From Lepidodermella squamata (lineage: Eukaryota; Gastrotricha), in contig JBLDXI010000013.1 of NCBI GenBank assembly GCA_047495785.1, positions 3,038,001 through 3,102,000 on the forward strand: a DNA stretch of 64,000 nucleotides, given 5' to 3'. The notes beneath the pieces were generated by a model that saw only the letters and a program-made list of their open reading frames with translations, ran no database searches and had not been told where the DNA came from. A program made the translations under genes and the position numbers. Position 1 is the stretch's first letter. Each line of letters starts with the position of its first letter. This document shows, piece by piece, positions 55,553 through 64,000 of this stretch.

Positions 55553-58264
55553 TCAACAATCGCACGTGAAATCGAATGGCTCGAAGTCATTAGAATCGCT
55601 GAAGTTGACAGCTGATGTAACTACAGTTGGCTGAGATTCGATGTAAGCATTATTCGCACCAATATCCGAGGCCAAACGGACATTGCACAATTCCATAATC
55701 TGCTGACTCTCATGACCGCCTATAAGACAGACTTGATGCGCAAGCTGTTCTTTCCCGATCTTGTGCAGGATTTCGACATTTTCACCCGAAATGGCGGCAA
55801 GATAGGTTCCAGCGAGGCGAAGACGTTCAAGTCTATCCCAAGTGTGGAATTGAAAGATATGAAGGTAGGGGGTATAGCATCCCGAAAGCCGACGGACGAG
55901 GTTCGCGAAAGCGTGAAAATCTGCGTCGGAATCGGGAATCGGAATAGACTGATCTTTACAGCGAATTAGAGCGAATAGCTTTTTGTAGAGCTTCTTGGCT
56001 TCAGCGAACTGGACCAACTTGGCCTGAATCGGGGACCCTTCGACCAAAAAGCCGTGGTCAACGGCTGCGCTAGCAAGCTCCTTGCGAGTGAGAGACTTGG
56101 CGGAAATCTGCTTTTGCGCGAGGAAGTCGCTAAATGGTTTCGAGCCGCGATGCTGCTTCAGGACGTAATCGACTTCCCAACCACCCCTGCAGACCGACAT
56201 CGGCGACCACAGTTCGTCAGCATCGAATAGCAGCTTGAAAAGCGTGTGGTGATTCATGTTGCTGATTTTCACCTCGCTCTTTTCAAAGCTGACAACTGCC
56301 TTTCGGTCGTAACTTTGGACGAGTTGGGAGATGCGTAGCTCATAATCCACCACGGACTCCTTCATAAACAGAAAAAACTATAAAAAAAAAATAAAATATA
56401 TTAAGAGCAATGAGAATAGATATGACGATCTTACCGCTCGAAGAACAAGGAACGCGATACGCAAGGCACAGTGAAGAGAGCACCAGTAAATGTCGTCAGC
56501 GTCGATTTTAACGAGGCTGGAAGGCAGATCGCGCTTCGGCTTGCGATCGTTTTCGTCGATGAGAACATTCAAAGGCTTTGCGTCGTCAACAAAATTGAAG
56601 ACGCAACATGGGCAGCCAAGCGCGTCGGTGTGGCTAGTTCCAACCAGCTTGCCAATAGCCGGTAGATCAGCGCAAATGGAACTATATTTAAAGAATATTG
56701 AAATAAATGACTTCTGGAAAAAGCCTGAGGCAACTTACAGTGTAACATCTAATTTGACACCATCATCAAGTGTGAGGCCTGTAACTTTCAGCTCGTTAAA
56801 ATCATCGAATACTGGCAATAAATATTCCAGGTTTTCTCGCGATTCCTTGCCGAAAAACACGCCCGCAGTGTATTCGGTTACAGTTGAGACGGCGACTTTC
56901 TGATGAAAAAAGCCGTAATTGAGTCGGTAATGAGGAAATTTGCCCGTCCGGAAAATCGTACCATCGCCTAGAAAAGAAATAAAAATTAAATATTGGAAAT
57001 TTCAGTTTAAAATGTATTTGCCTTGAATACGGATGTTGACAGTTGGAGCCATGGGCTTCGGAACGATTCCATTGCGAAAAAGGTAAGGTATCTGACGACT
57101 AGGAAGCACGAAAGCAGCACTGGTCACGTCTTTACCCTCTGGAACGACAACAACCTGGATGGGCAGGATGTTTGCTAGGATTTTCTTTTCTTGTTCGAAT
57201 TCGCGCTGAGTTATTTGATATGTTGAGGTTTTTAGTATTTTAAACACCGTCCTCATGGACCAATACTTCGTGGAGTAATCTCGCACGAGACTAGATTAAA
57301 ACAAGTCATCAGTTGCTACTAATTGCTAGCAATAGTTTAAACCTTACCTTCTAAGGGCTGTTTTCCTAGCCTCATCGTCACCAACCCAAATTTTCTTTGC
57401 AGCAACACCATGGCTAAAGTTCACCTAGACAACGAGTGAGGTGTAGATGAATTCTGAGCGATAATTAAAAAAAACTAACTTGTACAGACAGGGAGGTGAC
57501 AGGATAGAAACTACCGAAGCTCGATAGTCTCCCGAACAGCGCATTCAAGGGCTTGATTAGCTGCCCTTTGTGCCGATCGCATCGTTTTTGGCGACTCAAT
57601 AAAGCTAATGGATTTTGTTCCTTGACGTTGAGGGCCAATCCTTGAGGTACAAAAGTCTTAAAAATGTCCCTCTCACGGCGACATTCGTCAAGATTGCTCT
57701 TGGTAGCAGCAAGTTGAGCTTCTGAGAATCAATTATTAGGGAAATTCTGGCATAATAGATAAAATGCTCACCTAATGAACGGATTGTTTTGTAGTCTTCC
57801 AAAGCTTTCCCTTCTAGCAATCGCTTGGGGACGGTTTTAGCCGGTGTTAGCCCAATAGGAGGAGCAGCTTCTGCGCCTAACGACCGCTTGGGGGCGATTC
57901 TAGACGGTGTGACTGCAGTCAAAACTGAACTAGCAGAGTTTGCTAATACCAGTAAGAAATAAAATTGTAAATTGCAACTATTTTTTTATCGATGGCAAGA
58001 ATACCGATATACGGCGACAATACAGCTTTCGGAGTAGAGACAATAGACAAAACCAAAGGCGAAAGAGGCAACATAGGAGATCTCCGAATCGCAGAGGCAC
58101 CATTGAGGACTGAAAAATAATATAGGAAGGAGACTCACAGTTTTTTTTCAAAGAAATCGAAGGAAACCTCCAAGAACACGAGGGGTACTTGCATCGTCAG
58201 TAGTTGCAGTTGGAAGCATTAACTTCTTCAACAAACCTGCTGACCCAAGACTGTGATTTGACAT
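55553..58264 (-). CDS. Transposase-like protein (RNase H-type motifs GDGT and D..CPCC), nine exons, 753 aa
   Basis: Exons in transcript order: 58168-58264, 58005-58109, 57772-57942, 57480-57721, 57348-57424, 57022-57290, 56739-56967, 56435-56681, 55553-56377; all phases fit. The N-terminal 125 residues are disordered. GDGT (321-324) spans the exon 6/7 junction, and ADLPAIGKLVGT is followed by CPCC (402-423). Later, CYTPYLHIFQFHTWDRLERL and LAGTYLAAISGENVEILHKI resemble the C-terminal part of a transposon-encoded protein type found in many invertebrate genomes. I propose that the Asp residues of GDGT and ADLP are the first two catalytic acids of an RNase H-like transposase. The exon 6 donor is GC (CAAG|GCAAAT). 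Superfamily not assigned. It is the likely mobilising enzyme of the surrounding element. Confidence 0.55.
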
Positions 58265-58538
58265 CAAGTAAAAATCTAGAGATACATTTAAAAAGTTGAA
58301 ACAAAGAGGTAAATACATCATGCCCGCTTGAAATGCATCATGTATGGTTCTGTGATTAACTTTGATCTGTGATTAATTTGTAACACCTATAAGCAACCAT
58401 CCGATAAGAAAATGCTTCATGGCAGAACTAACTCTGAACTGGCGAAACTAGCGTAACAGCAGGGCGAGGTATATCAACATAATTTACCCTTAAGCAAAGC
58501 GAAAGCAATGCTATCAGCAGTCACAATACAGGGATATT
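58265..58538. other. Right sub-terminal region of the element
   Basis: 274 nt between the transposase-like start and the right TIR; likely its promoter. No other feature seen. Confidence 0.4.
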
Positions 58539-58781
58539 CAGATTGGCGCGAATAACGACGTCAAGTGGTTAGAAGCAGCTGCCGCTTTAGGGAAAACCGC
58601 ATCCGAGCCCCCTAGCAACGTTGAACGTTGAAGGGGTTGCTATTTAATATTTTCATTGTATTCCGATTAACAATATTATTATTTAATATAATATATTTAA
58701 TAAACAATTAAAAATAAACGTGACAGTCGTTGCGGATTTTCGGCTTGCAATATGGGCACCGATGACGCTGCCGACAGCATG
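58539..58781 (-). repeat. Right terminal inverted repeat (243 nt)
   Basis: Inverse copy of 49349-49593. Outside it the sequence (attatcaccttgc) shows no clear match to the left flank, so a target duplication could not be identified. Confidence 0.85.
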
Positions 58782-59706
58782 ATTATCACCTTGCAAAGGA
58801 AACTTACCGAAATCATTCCGGAACTTCAATCCTACTATATTTTCAAATAAAATGAAGTGGCTTCACTAAGTAGCTATGTGCTGCTATAATTTGAGTAACG
58901 GCGCCACATTCATATAGATGATATGCTTTGAAATGTCACCTGAGCTTTGCCTGAGCCCTGAGCTTTTGAGTGCTGTCCATTCTAGGCTCAATTTGCAGTG
59001 TTCCAAGTGTTCAAAAATGGGGCTTGTTCGGTTTTCCCATCAAACCGAACTACTTGTCTACCAAATTCGCTATCATTTATGGGTTTATCTGTACATTTTT
59101 AACAGTAAAATGCGTGATCAGAAGAACGAACATCTTGAGCAGGCCTTGCCAACCTAGTCAGCTAAACGTTCTTAGTGGAATTTACTGGAACGAAAATATG
59201 TTGGGAAGAAAAATTCATTGCCGATACGTTGATGATGATGACAGAAGTAATAAAATATTCAGATATCGAAATAACTTGCTGGAAAAACATCAACGATTAT
59301 TCAACTGATGTGTGGACGGCGAAATCTATCGGGTAGCGGCTGAAATCGATCACTTCGTCTGGAAGAACTTCGTTTGCGAGTCAGACAGCAGAAATTCTGA
59401 TATTCATGAAAAAATACACGAAAATCGGATGCCAGGAGTCATAATTTCGCTGCTTCCTTAGCTCCGTCTATGCACATGGCTGGCTAATAAATTATTAAGG
59501 CTATAGATACAGGATAACTTGTGTTGGCAACACCAACGAATATTCAGTTCGGGCGAGCGGCACGGTTGCGTTTATAGCTGTTTAAATCCGTCATAACAGA
59601 TCTAGGCATCCGCGAAATGCATTCAATGTCTACAGTCAATGTCACGATTTACACTATCCATAGCTCATAACCAAGAATCTCAGATTTGAACAAATAAAAC
59701 GCAAAA
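58782..59706. other. Spacer between element and PAN gene 2
   Basis: About 900 nt. Short overlapping frames at 58918-59308 have no family signal. The last ~60 nt resemble the leader of PAN gene 1. No exon supported. Confidence 0.4.
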
Positions 59707-61743
59707 ATGAGATCAGCATTTCGCTTACTGCTGGCGCTGTTTCCGTTGATAAACGCTGTGCATGCGTCTAGCGAGTATTTTATGCCAGCAAATTGCGGTC
59801 AGGATTACCGATTGGCAGCCTCCGATTCGTTCCAACAAATTGCGAACATTGACGTCCCAAGATGCGCTGACCTGTGTGACAGAACTGCTAATAATATGTG
59901 TCGATCATTCGCGTTTTACCCAGCTAATGCAACCCAGACATCTCTTTGCTGGCTGTACTATGGTCATGCTAACGAGCTGTGGGACGGCATGGAATATCAA
60001 CCAGGGTGGAACTACTACCATTTGGTGATCTGAAAAAGTTTACGCCCGCCTATTGTTAATTCAGTGTTTTTCTTATCAGCGGCGAAACGGCGACCCTCTA
60101 CCCTGCAAAGCCAACACGTATCATGGTTGATTTCGGATTCTCAATGACAATTTTTCTTCAATCCAAGCATTGAATGTCCATAGATTGCACAACGGTAGTC
60201 AAGTTAGGTCGCGGACCTGGAACCTACACTTTCCAAGTCGACGTTGGAGGAAAGCCATTCACAACTGAATGCACTTACAGAAAACCAGACAACCTGGTTA
60301 ATTTACGTTCCGGGTAAATAACCTAAAGTGCAGATTGACGTTTTGTCAATTCATTCTATTTTAAAGCACACTCATGGGTACTTCAGATTGTGAGTATAAA
60401 CGGATGGTCTTTGATAATGATATGAGATAAATTAATTTGCCTGATTTAGTGTCCATGGTTTTCTTCAACCGCATGGGTGAGTTTGAACAACCAACTTTAA
60501 TAATAAATAGCCTACCTTCCGTTTTTATAGCAATCCAAGACATGGATTTCTCGAAAATGCAATGGCAGGACTACAAATGGGGTAAGCGATGAGTTTTCGC
60601 TGCTACATATTGATAATTTGTCCATCTCCGAGGATTTGCGTCGAAAATCAATTCGACCAAGTGGATTGGTCTTGAATTCGCAAGCGGTTTGACGTCAGGA
60701 GGTACAGCTAATTATTTTCTTCTCACCACCAAGCCAAATACCTTGAAAATTACCCAGATTTCGCCCTGTCGGTAGCTACCTCACAAACCTGGTGCATTCA
60801 ATTGCAGCGAATCGGATCGATAACCCAACTCGTTTTGAAGAATGAGGCAAGTGTGGCGAACTGTACCGTGTTTACGCATCGGCAGGGCCGGTTGATGGTT
60901 GTAGGAAGGTCGACTTGCGTCTGCAAGGATCCGACAAGTGACCGTCTCATTCTCTGCGGCTGCAATACTCCTGATATCAAAAAAGTATTCATAATGCCTG
61001 GAATCCAGCTTCAATAAAATGTTTAACATGGTTCGCAATCCGTGTATTACAGTTCCGATTCGACAGTGGAAGCTCAGCTATTATCGAAACATCCGAGCCG
61101 CCAATGAGCAAAGAGACTTTGTATTGGACTTATACCGGATCATTGGCCACAAACTTGGCGCTTCAAGCTCAGCCTCCAGCTACATCTTCCTTCACAACCT
61201 GGGCCAAAAACACAAGTGATGGAATTTTTGCTTAAAATAGCTGTTTTTACTTTATACCTTTCTTAGATCGATGGTCGTTAGCGTTTTTCGTGAAAACAAC
61301 CTCCATATACCAAACCATATCATATCGGGGAGCCGCCATCGGCAACGAAGCAAATGGATACAAAATCTGCATTACGACATATGGCTCGGTGCATTTTTAT
61401 TTTTGTGTTTTGACTGTGATTAGTCTAATTGTCTTTATAGGTTTCAACTTGCGGAGGGAGTATTAATAGTGGCGATTTTAATTACAATATCAACTTCATC
61501 ACGTCAGACAATCCCAATGGTTCCATCTTATACGGAGGGGCAGGTTGGGTTGTAAGTGCGTTTATCATTGCTGGCAGTGCAAGCTCACACAGCCTAACAG
61601 CAACAAAGTATTATTATGCGATTATTATGCCCTTGAAGCCGCTGTATAAGCTTGACATATTTTACCGCAGTGCTACTGCTTTTCGATACAGGGTGGGCGA
61701 GCCAGCGACAGAAGCCATAGTTTTGCTCTACGCTATGCCCTGA
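59707..61743 (+). CDS. Secreted PAN/Apple-domain protein 2, twelve exons, 471 aa
   Basis: Paralogue of 47294-49310 with all twelve intron positions and phases conserved. Exons: 59707-60024, 60080-60125, 60184-60313, 60367-60389, 60450-60476, 60531-60581, 60633-60701, 60758-60984, 61053-61215, 61267-61388, 61441-61607, 61671-61743. Signal peptide (AFRLLLALFPLINAVHA), PAN-like module with CADLCDRTANNMCRSFAFYP, then CTTVVKLGRGPGTYTFQVDV, WIGLEFASGL, CVCKDPTSDRLILCGC and the shared end EAIVLLYAMP. Introns have diverged much more than exons, which supports the hand-built model and indicates purifying selection. The two genes arose by tandem duplication and are now separated by the kleisin-carrying element. 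Confidence 0.7.
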
Positions 61744-62046
61744 TTGATCTGGCTGTTGAGAACAACTGTGACACAACATCGAATACCGCCCGTTTCCCTT
61801 CAAAAGCACACATGCCAAAATCTTGACCTAACTGTAATCTTACTGTTTGAAAAATTGAGCCTGATTTCTGTGGAATTGTTGATTGGATGGACAGCATTTA
61901 TTGCTGTAGTCCGACTTATCTTGATTAACACTGAAACAGACATCATATTCGAGTTTTATTGTTTCATGAAGCATCAGAGAGATCATCTTGAAGACGGGTC
62001 GTTGATTCGATGTACTCGGCGCACCGGCGGCATACCGGTTGACTCA
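61744..62046. other. Spacer between convergent genes
   Basis: About 300 nt between the PAN gene 2 stop and the stop of the minus-strand disordered protein; presumably both 3' UTRs. Nothing else seen. Confidence 0.4.
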
Positions 62047-63423
62047 TTAGTCTCTTGTTGCGACGCGACCTGTTCTGGAGCTGGATTGGCCATCCTGGTT
62101 TTCGTCACTTTTTCTGTCAACATCGTCTTGCGACACCTCGCCGTCTCCTACTTCGCCTGCACTATAAGATTTCTCATTCATAAGTAAAATGCATGAATTG
62201 AATTACAGTCTTGTTACTTACCTGGTTTGAGGCTCTTCGTTGGTGTCGTCATCTTGTTGGCTAACAGTTTCTCTCACGTCAGCATTCGACCTCGATAATG
62301 ATCTCACCTTCCTACTGGATGTGTCTGAGGTGCTCTTGGCCCTTGTCCTCGCATGATGTGATTTTACTAGGTCAATGGCTTGGTTAATATTTCGTTTCAC
62401 CTCAGCGTACTTTTTGATCAGTGCCGTTTTCGAAGGCCTAGTTTCGGGTGCAGCTTTCTCCTCTCCTGGCTCGTCCCCTTCATGAAGATGCAGTTTACGC
62501 CGCATTAAATTGTCCAAGTAGCTTTCCTCATCATCATAGTCTTCCTCGTCTGACCCCCCAACTGCAAATTTCGGCTTTGCTGGGCTCTTCTGCACATATC
62601 TAAGGCCATATGCGCCTCTAGGCTCGTTGTCTGCAGATAGCATCGATGACGAATTAGCCCTGCTCGGAGGTCTTGAAGCTATGTTTCTCCGCGACGACTG
62701 TCTAGAGAGTCTCCCTGGAGGATGTTCGATCTCCTCATCACGGGAGGACCTCATTCGGCCATTTTCAGGGTAGTAGCTTGCAGGATCTCCATAAGTCCCG
62801 TTTCTATCGTAATGCTGTTGATGCCTTCGTTGAATTAATTCTTCATCATCGACTTCAACCTCGCCCTGCCTTTGAGATACTTGCTGGGGGGTAAATCCTT
62901 TTCTCGCTTTATCTTTCCGCGTATCACGAAATTCGATCAAGTTCACTAATGCTTCGTCCCGTTCTGGCGTAGTTGGGTTGTAGTTGAAAGGAGACCGAAT
63001 AGGGCTTCTGTAATCGCCCTCACTCAACTCTGGATACTGCTCGGCATTGTGCTGTCCCCTTTCAGGCGTACGTGTTTGTCGCTGATATTCGAAATGATTA
63101 TATCTATCCGTGTAGAACGGCCTCCTGTCAACAAATCTGCTCCGAGGGCGCCTTGTTCGTGGCCTGTTGGGACGTGGCATTTGACTTCCTAAGACGAATA
63201 TAGGCCTATTCGCATAAGGATCCATCACTTGGCTTGCTGGGGCTGAAGCAAACATTGGCACGGTGGGGGCGATGATCGGCATAGCTGGCATTGCGTGCGT
63301 CGATGGCACGCCAAACATATTACCAGCGTGGAAATGATTATCATACCCATAAGGCGCTCCGTTATGGTGGCATCTTACGCAGTTTGTAAGGTGATGAGCG
63401 TCACAGCATGGATAGTGCGCCAT
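62047..63423 (-). CDS. Disordered acidic/RS-rich protein with Cys/His N-terminus, two exons, 438 aa
   Basis: Exon 1 is 62222-63423 and exon 2 is 62047-62161 (phase 2). The N-terminus AHYPCCDAHHLTNCVRCHHN is Cys/His-rich and might bind a metal. The rest is low-complexity: a Pro/Arg-rich PRPNRPRTRRPRSRF, repeated TPERG/TPERD, an RS-rich LSRQSSRRNIASRPPSRANS, an acidic DEEDYDDEESYLD, and a helical KKYAEVKRNINQAIDLVKSH. Exon 2 was read from the acceptor TATAG|TGCAG, which keeps the acidic Ser/Asp-rich character (GEVGDGEVSQDDVDRKSDEN). A 4-nt-downstream acceptor would give a short Arg-rich end instead. No family recognised. The CVRCHH sequence is not taken as a haem site. Confidence 0.55.
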
Positions 63424-63510
63424 TTTTACTTTAGTTTGTTCATTAGGAACGATCGAATTGGTTTAGTGAACTAGGTATTTAAGGCGCATTTTTTATTATT
63501 GGATTATTGT
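63424..63510. other. Short intergenic gap between minus-strand genes
   Basis: 87 nt between the stop of the dioxygenase gene and the start of the disordered-protein gene, both on the minus strand. Such tight head-to-tail spacing could indicate co-transcription. Confidence 0.35.
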
Positions 63511-64000
63511 TCAGTTAAATTCAAATGTGCTCATAGACAAATTGGGAGAAATGTGGTCGTATTTGTCGAATAGTTTTTTCCCCTTGCCCTCTTCTGCAGC
63601 AGCCGCAGCCACATAAGCAGGTAGCAGGTGCTCAGTTCGAGGGTGAGCGATGTCTATAACGCTCAACTTCGTTAATTCCAGCAACCGCTTTTCCCTTTCT
63701 TCGCCAGTAAGGGTCGTCAAAGCTTCAGTGAGAAGCTGCTCGAATTCCAAGGCCCACCATTCGGTTTCGGTTGGTCGAACCGGAGGGGTCTCGCCGTGCA
63801 CTGAGCTGCCACTTCCAATGATCAGCACGCCTTCGTCTCTCAAAGGAGCTAGAGCCTTGCCAAGCTTCAGATGGAACTCAGGATCCAGTGAATCATTCAG
63901 TGATAGCTGAATTACCGGAACAGGCATTTCGGGAACCCTAAAAATTTAGATGTTAAAAGGCTCAAGAACATCGACAAATTCTTACATGATCTTCAGAGGT
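63511..64000 (-). CDS. LigB/DODA-type extradiol ring-cleavage dioxygenase, C-terminal part (5' end outside window)
   Basis: Non-haem iron class III extradiol dioxygenase family. Exon 63511-63937 is preceded across a 48-nt intron by the end of another exon (63986-64000); together they read PLKIMVPEMPVPVIQLSLND. Family hallmarks follow: DPEFHLKLGKALAPLRDEGV then LIIGSGSSVHG, HPRTEHLLPAYVAAAAAEEG near the C-terminus (with the family His-Pro-x-x-Glu-His), and an ending MSTFEF. Metal ligands of the N-terminal part lie outside the window. Members include plant DOPA dioxygenase and bacterial aromatic-degrading enzymes; the substrate here is unknown. The intron shows it belongs to this genome; whether it is ancestral or transferred cannot be told from the window. 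Confidence 0.75.

Larger units (their letters stand above)
49349..58781. mobile_element. 9.4-kb terminal-inverted-repeat element carrying kleisin and transposase-like genes
   Basis: Two long inverse repeats (49349-49593 and 58539-58781) bound a segment with five spliced, apparently intact genes: kleisin-like (+), 168-aa protein (-), 178-aa protein (+), 126-aa protein (+) and a 753-aa transposase-like protein (-). The nearly identical repeats and undamaged frames point to a young insertion. No unambiguous target-site duplication was seen; both ends begin at CATG. The element lies between two PAN paralogues. Its terminal sequence and gene set do not let me place it in a named superfamily. Confidence 0.7.

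Noticed and set aside
49335-58795. Target-site duplication flanking the 9.4-kb element
   Set aside because: Left flank (attcgacc) and right flank (attatcacc) are only vaguely similar; I cannot call a duplication.
58918-59308. Coding exon between the element and PAN gene 2
   Set aside because: Two overlapping frames, no family signal, and no counterpart upstream of PAN gene 1.
63340-63423. CVRCHH as a haem-binding CxxCH site
   Set aside because: The surrounding protein is disordered with no cytochrome features; a single CxxCH match is expected by chance in a Cys/His-rich start.

Overview
This is nuclear DNA from a compact-genome animal. Most genes are split by short GT-AG introns, many of 45-150 nt, with a few larger AT-rich introns. 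Recognisable animal genes include the beta regulatory subunit of phosphorylase kinase, a TACC-family coiled-coil protein, two Ly6-like GPI-type proteins and a TIR-like gene. The sequence alone does not fix the phylum. A compact protostome such as a rotifer, nematode, tardigrade or miniaturised annelid is my guess only. Exon models were built by hand: splice phases were matched across every junction, and no transcript data were available.

Layout. 0-10.3 kb: the 3' part of a PHKB gene, then a four-exon TACC gene whose introns hold MITE-like inverted repeats. 12.9-13.6 kb: a Ly6-like gene. 13.9-31.8 kb: a lineage-specific tandem array of two unrecognised helical families, here called A and B, with intact genes, an in-frame B-A fusion, a chimera and relic exons. 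Inside this stretch lie a decayed LINE, a near-perfect foldback element carrying pol III A/B-box-like sequence, and an eight-exon minus-strand gene for a USPL1/C19-like cysteine peptidase. 32.8-38.1 kb: a second Ly6-like gene and two single-pass membrane proteins. 39.2-42.4 kb: a seven-exon M4 (thermolysin/pseudolysin-type) metallopeptidase with FTP propeptide and PPC tail, a strong candidate for transfer from bacteria, followed by a perfect 86-bp-arm hairpin. 43.3-46.7 kb: a small PPxY membrane protein and a TIR-like gene.

47.3-61.7 kb is the most unusual part. Two closely related 12-exon secreted PAN-domain genes flank a 9.4-kb element bounded by about 245-bp terminal inverted repeats. The element carries an intact nine-exon transposase-like gene (GDGT and a D/CPCC block), a five-exon cohesin kleisin (Rad21/Rec8-like) gene and three further small spliced genes. 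I take it to be a large DNA transposon with a kleisin as cargo. 62-64 kb: a disordered acidic/RS-rich protein and the 3' part of a LigB/DODA-type extradiol dioxygenase, both on the minus strand.

The A/B genes appear to sit head to tail in A-B pairs, with a polyadenylation signal and a splice acceptor in roughly 115-290 nt. This arrangement would suit an operon with trans-splicing. A 9-mer, TTAAGGYGG, recurs throughout non-coding DNA and is densest inside the 9.4-kb element.
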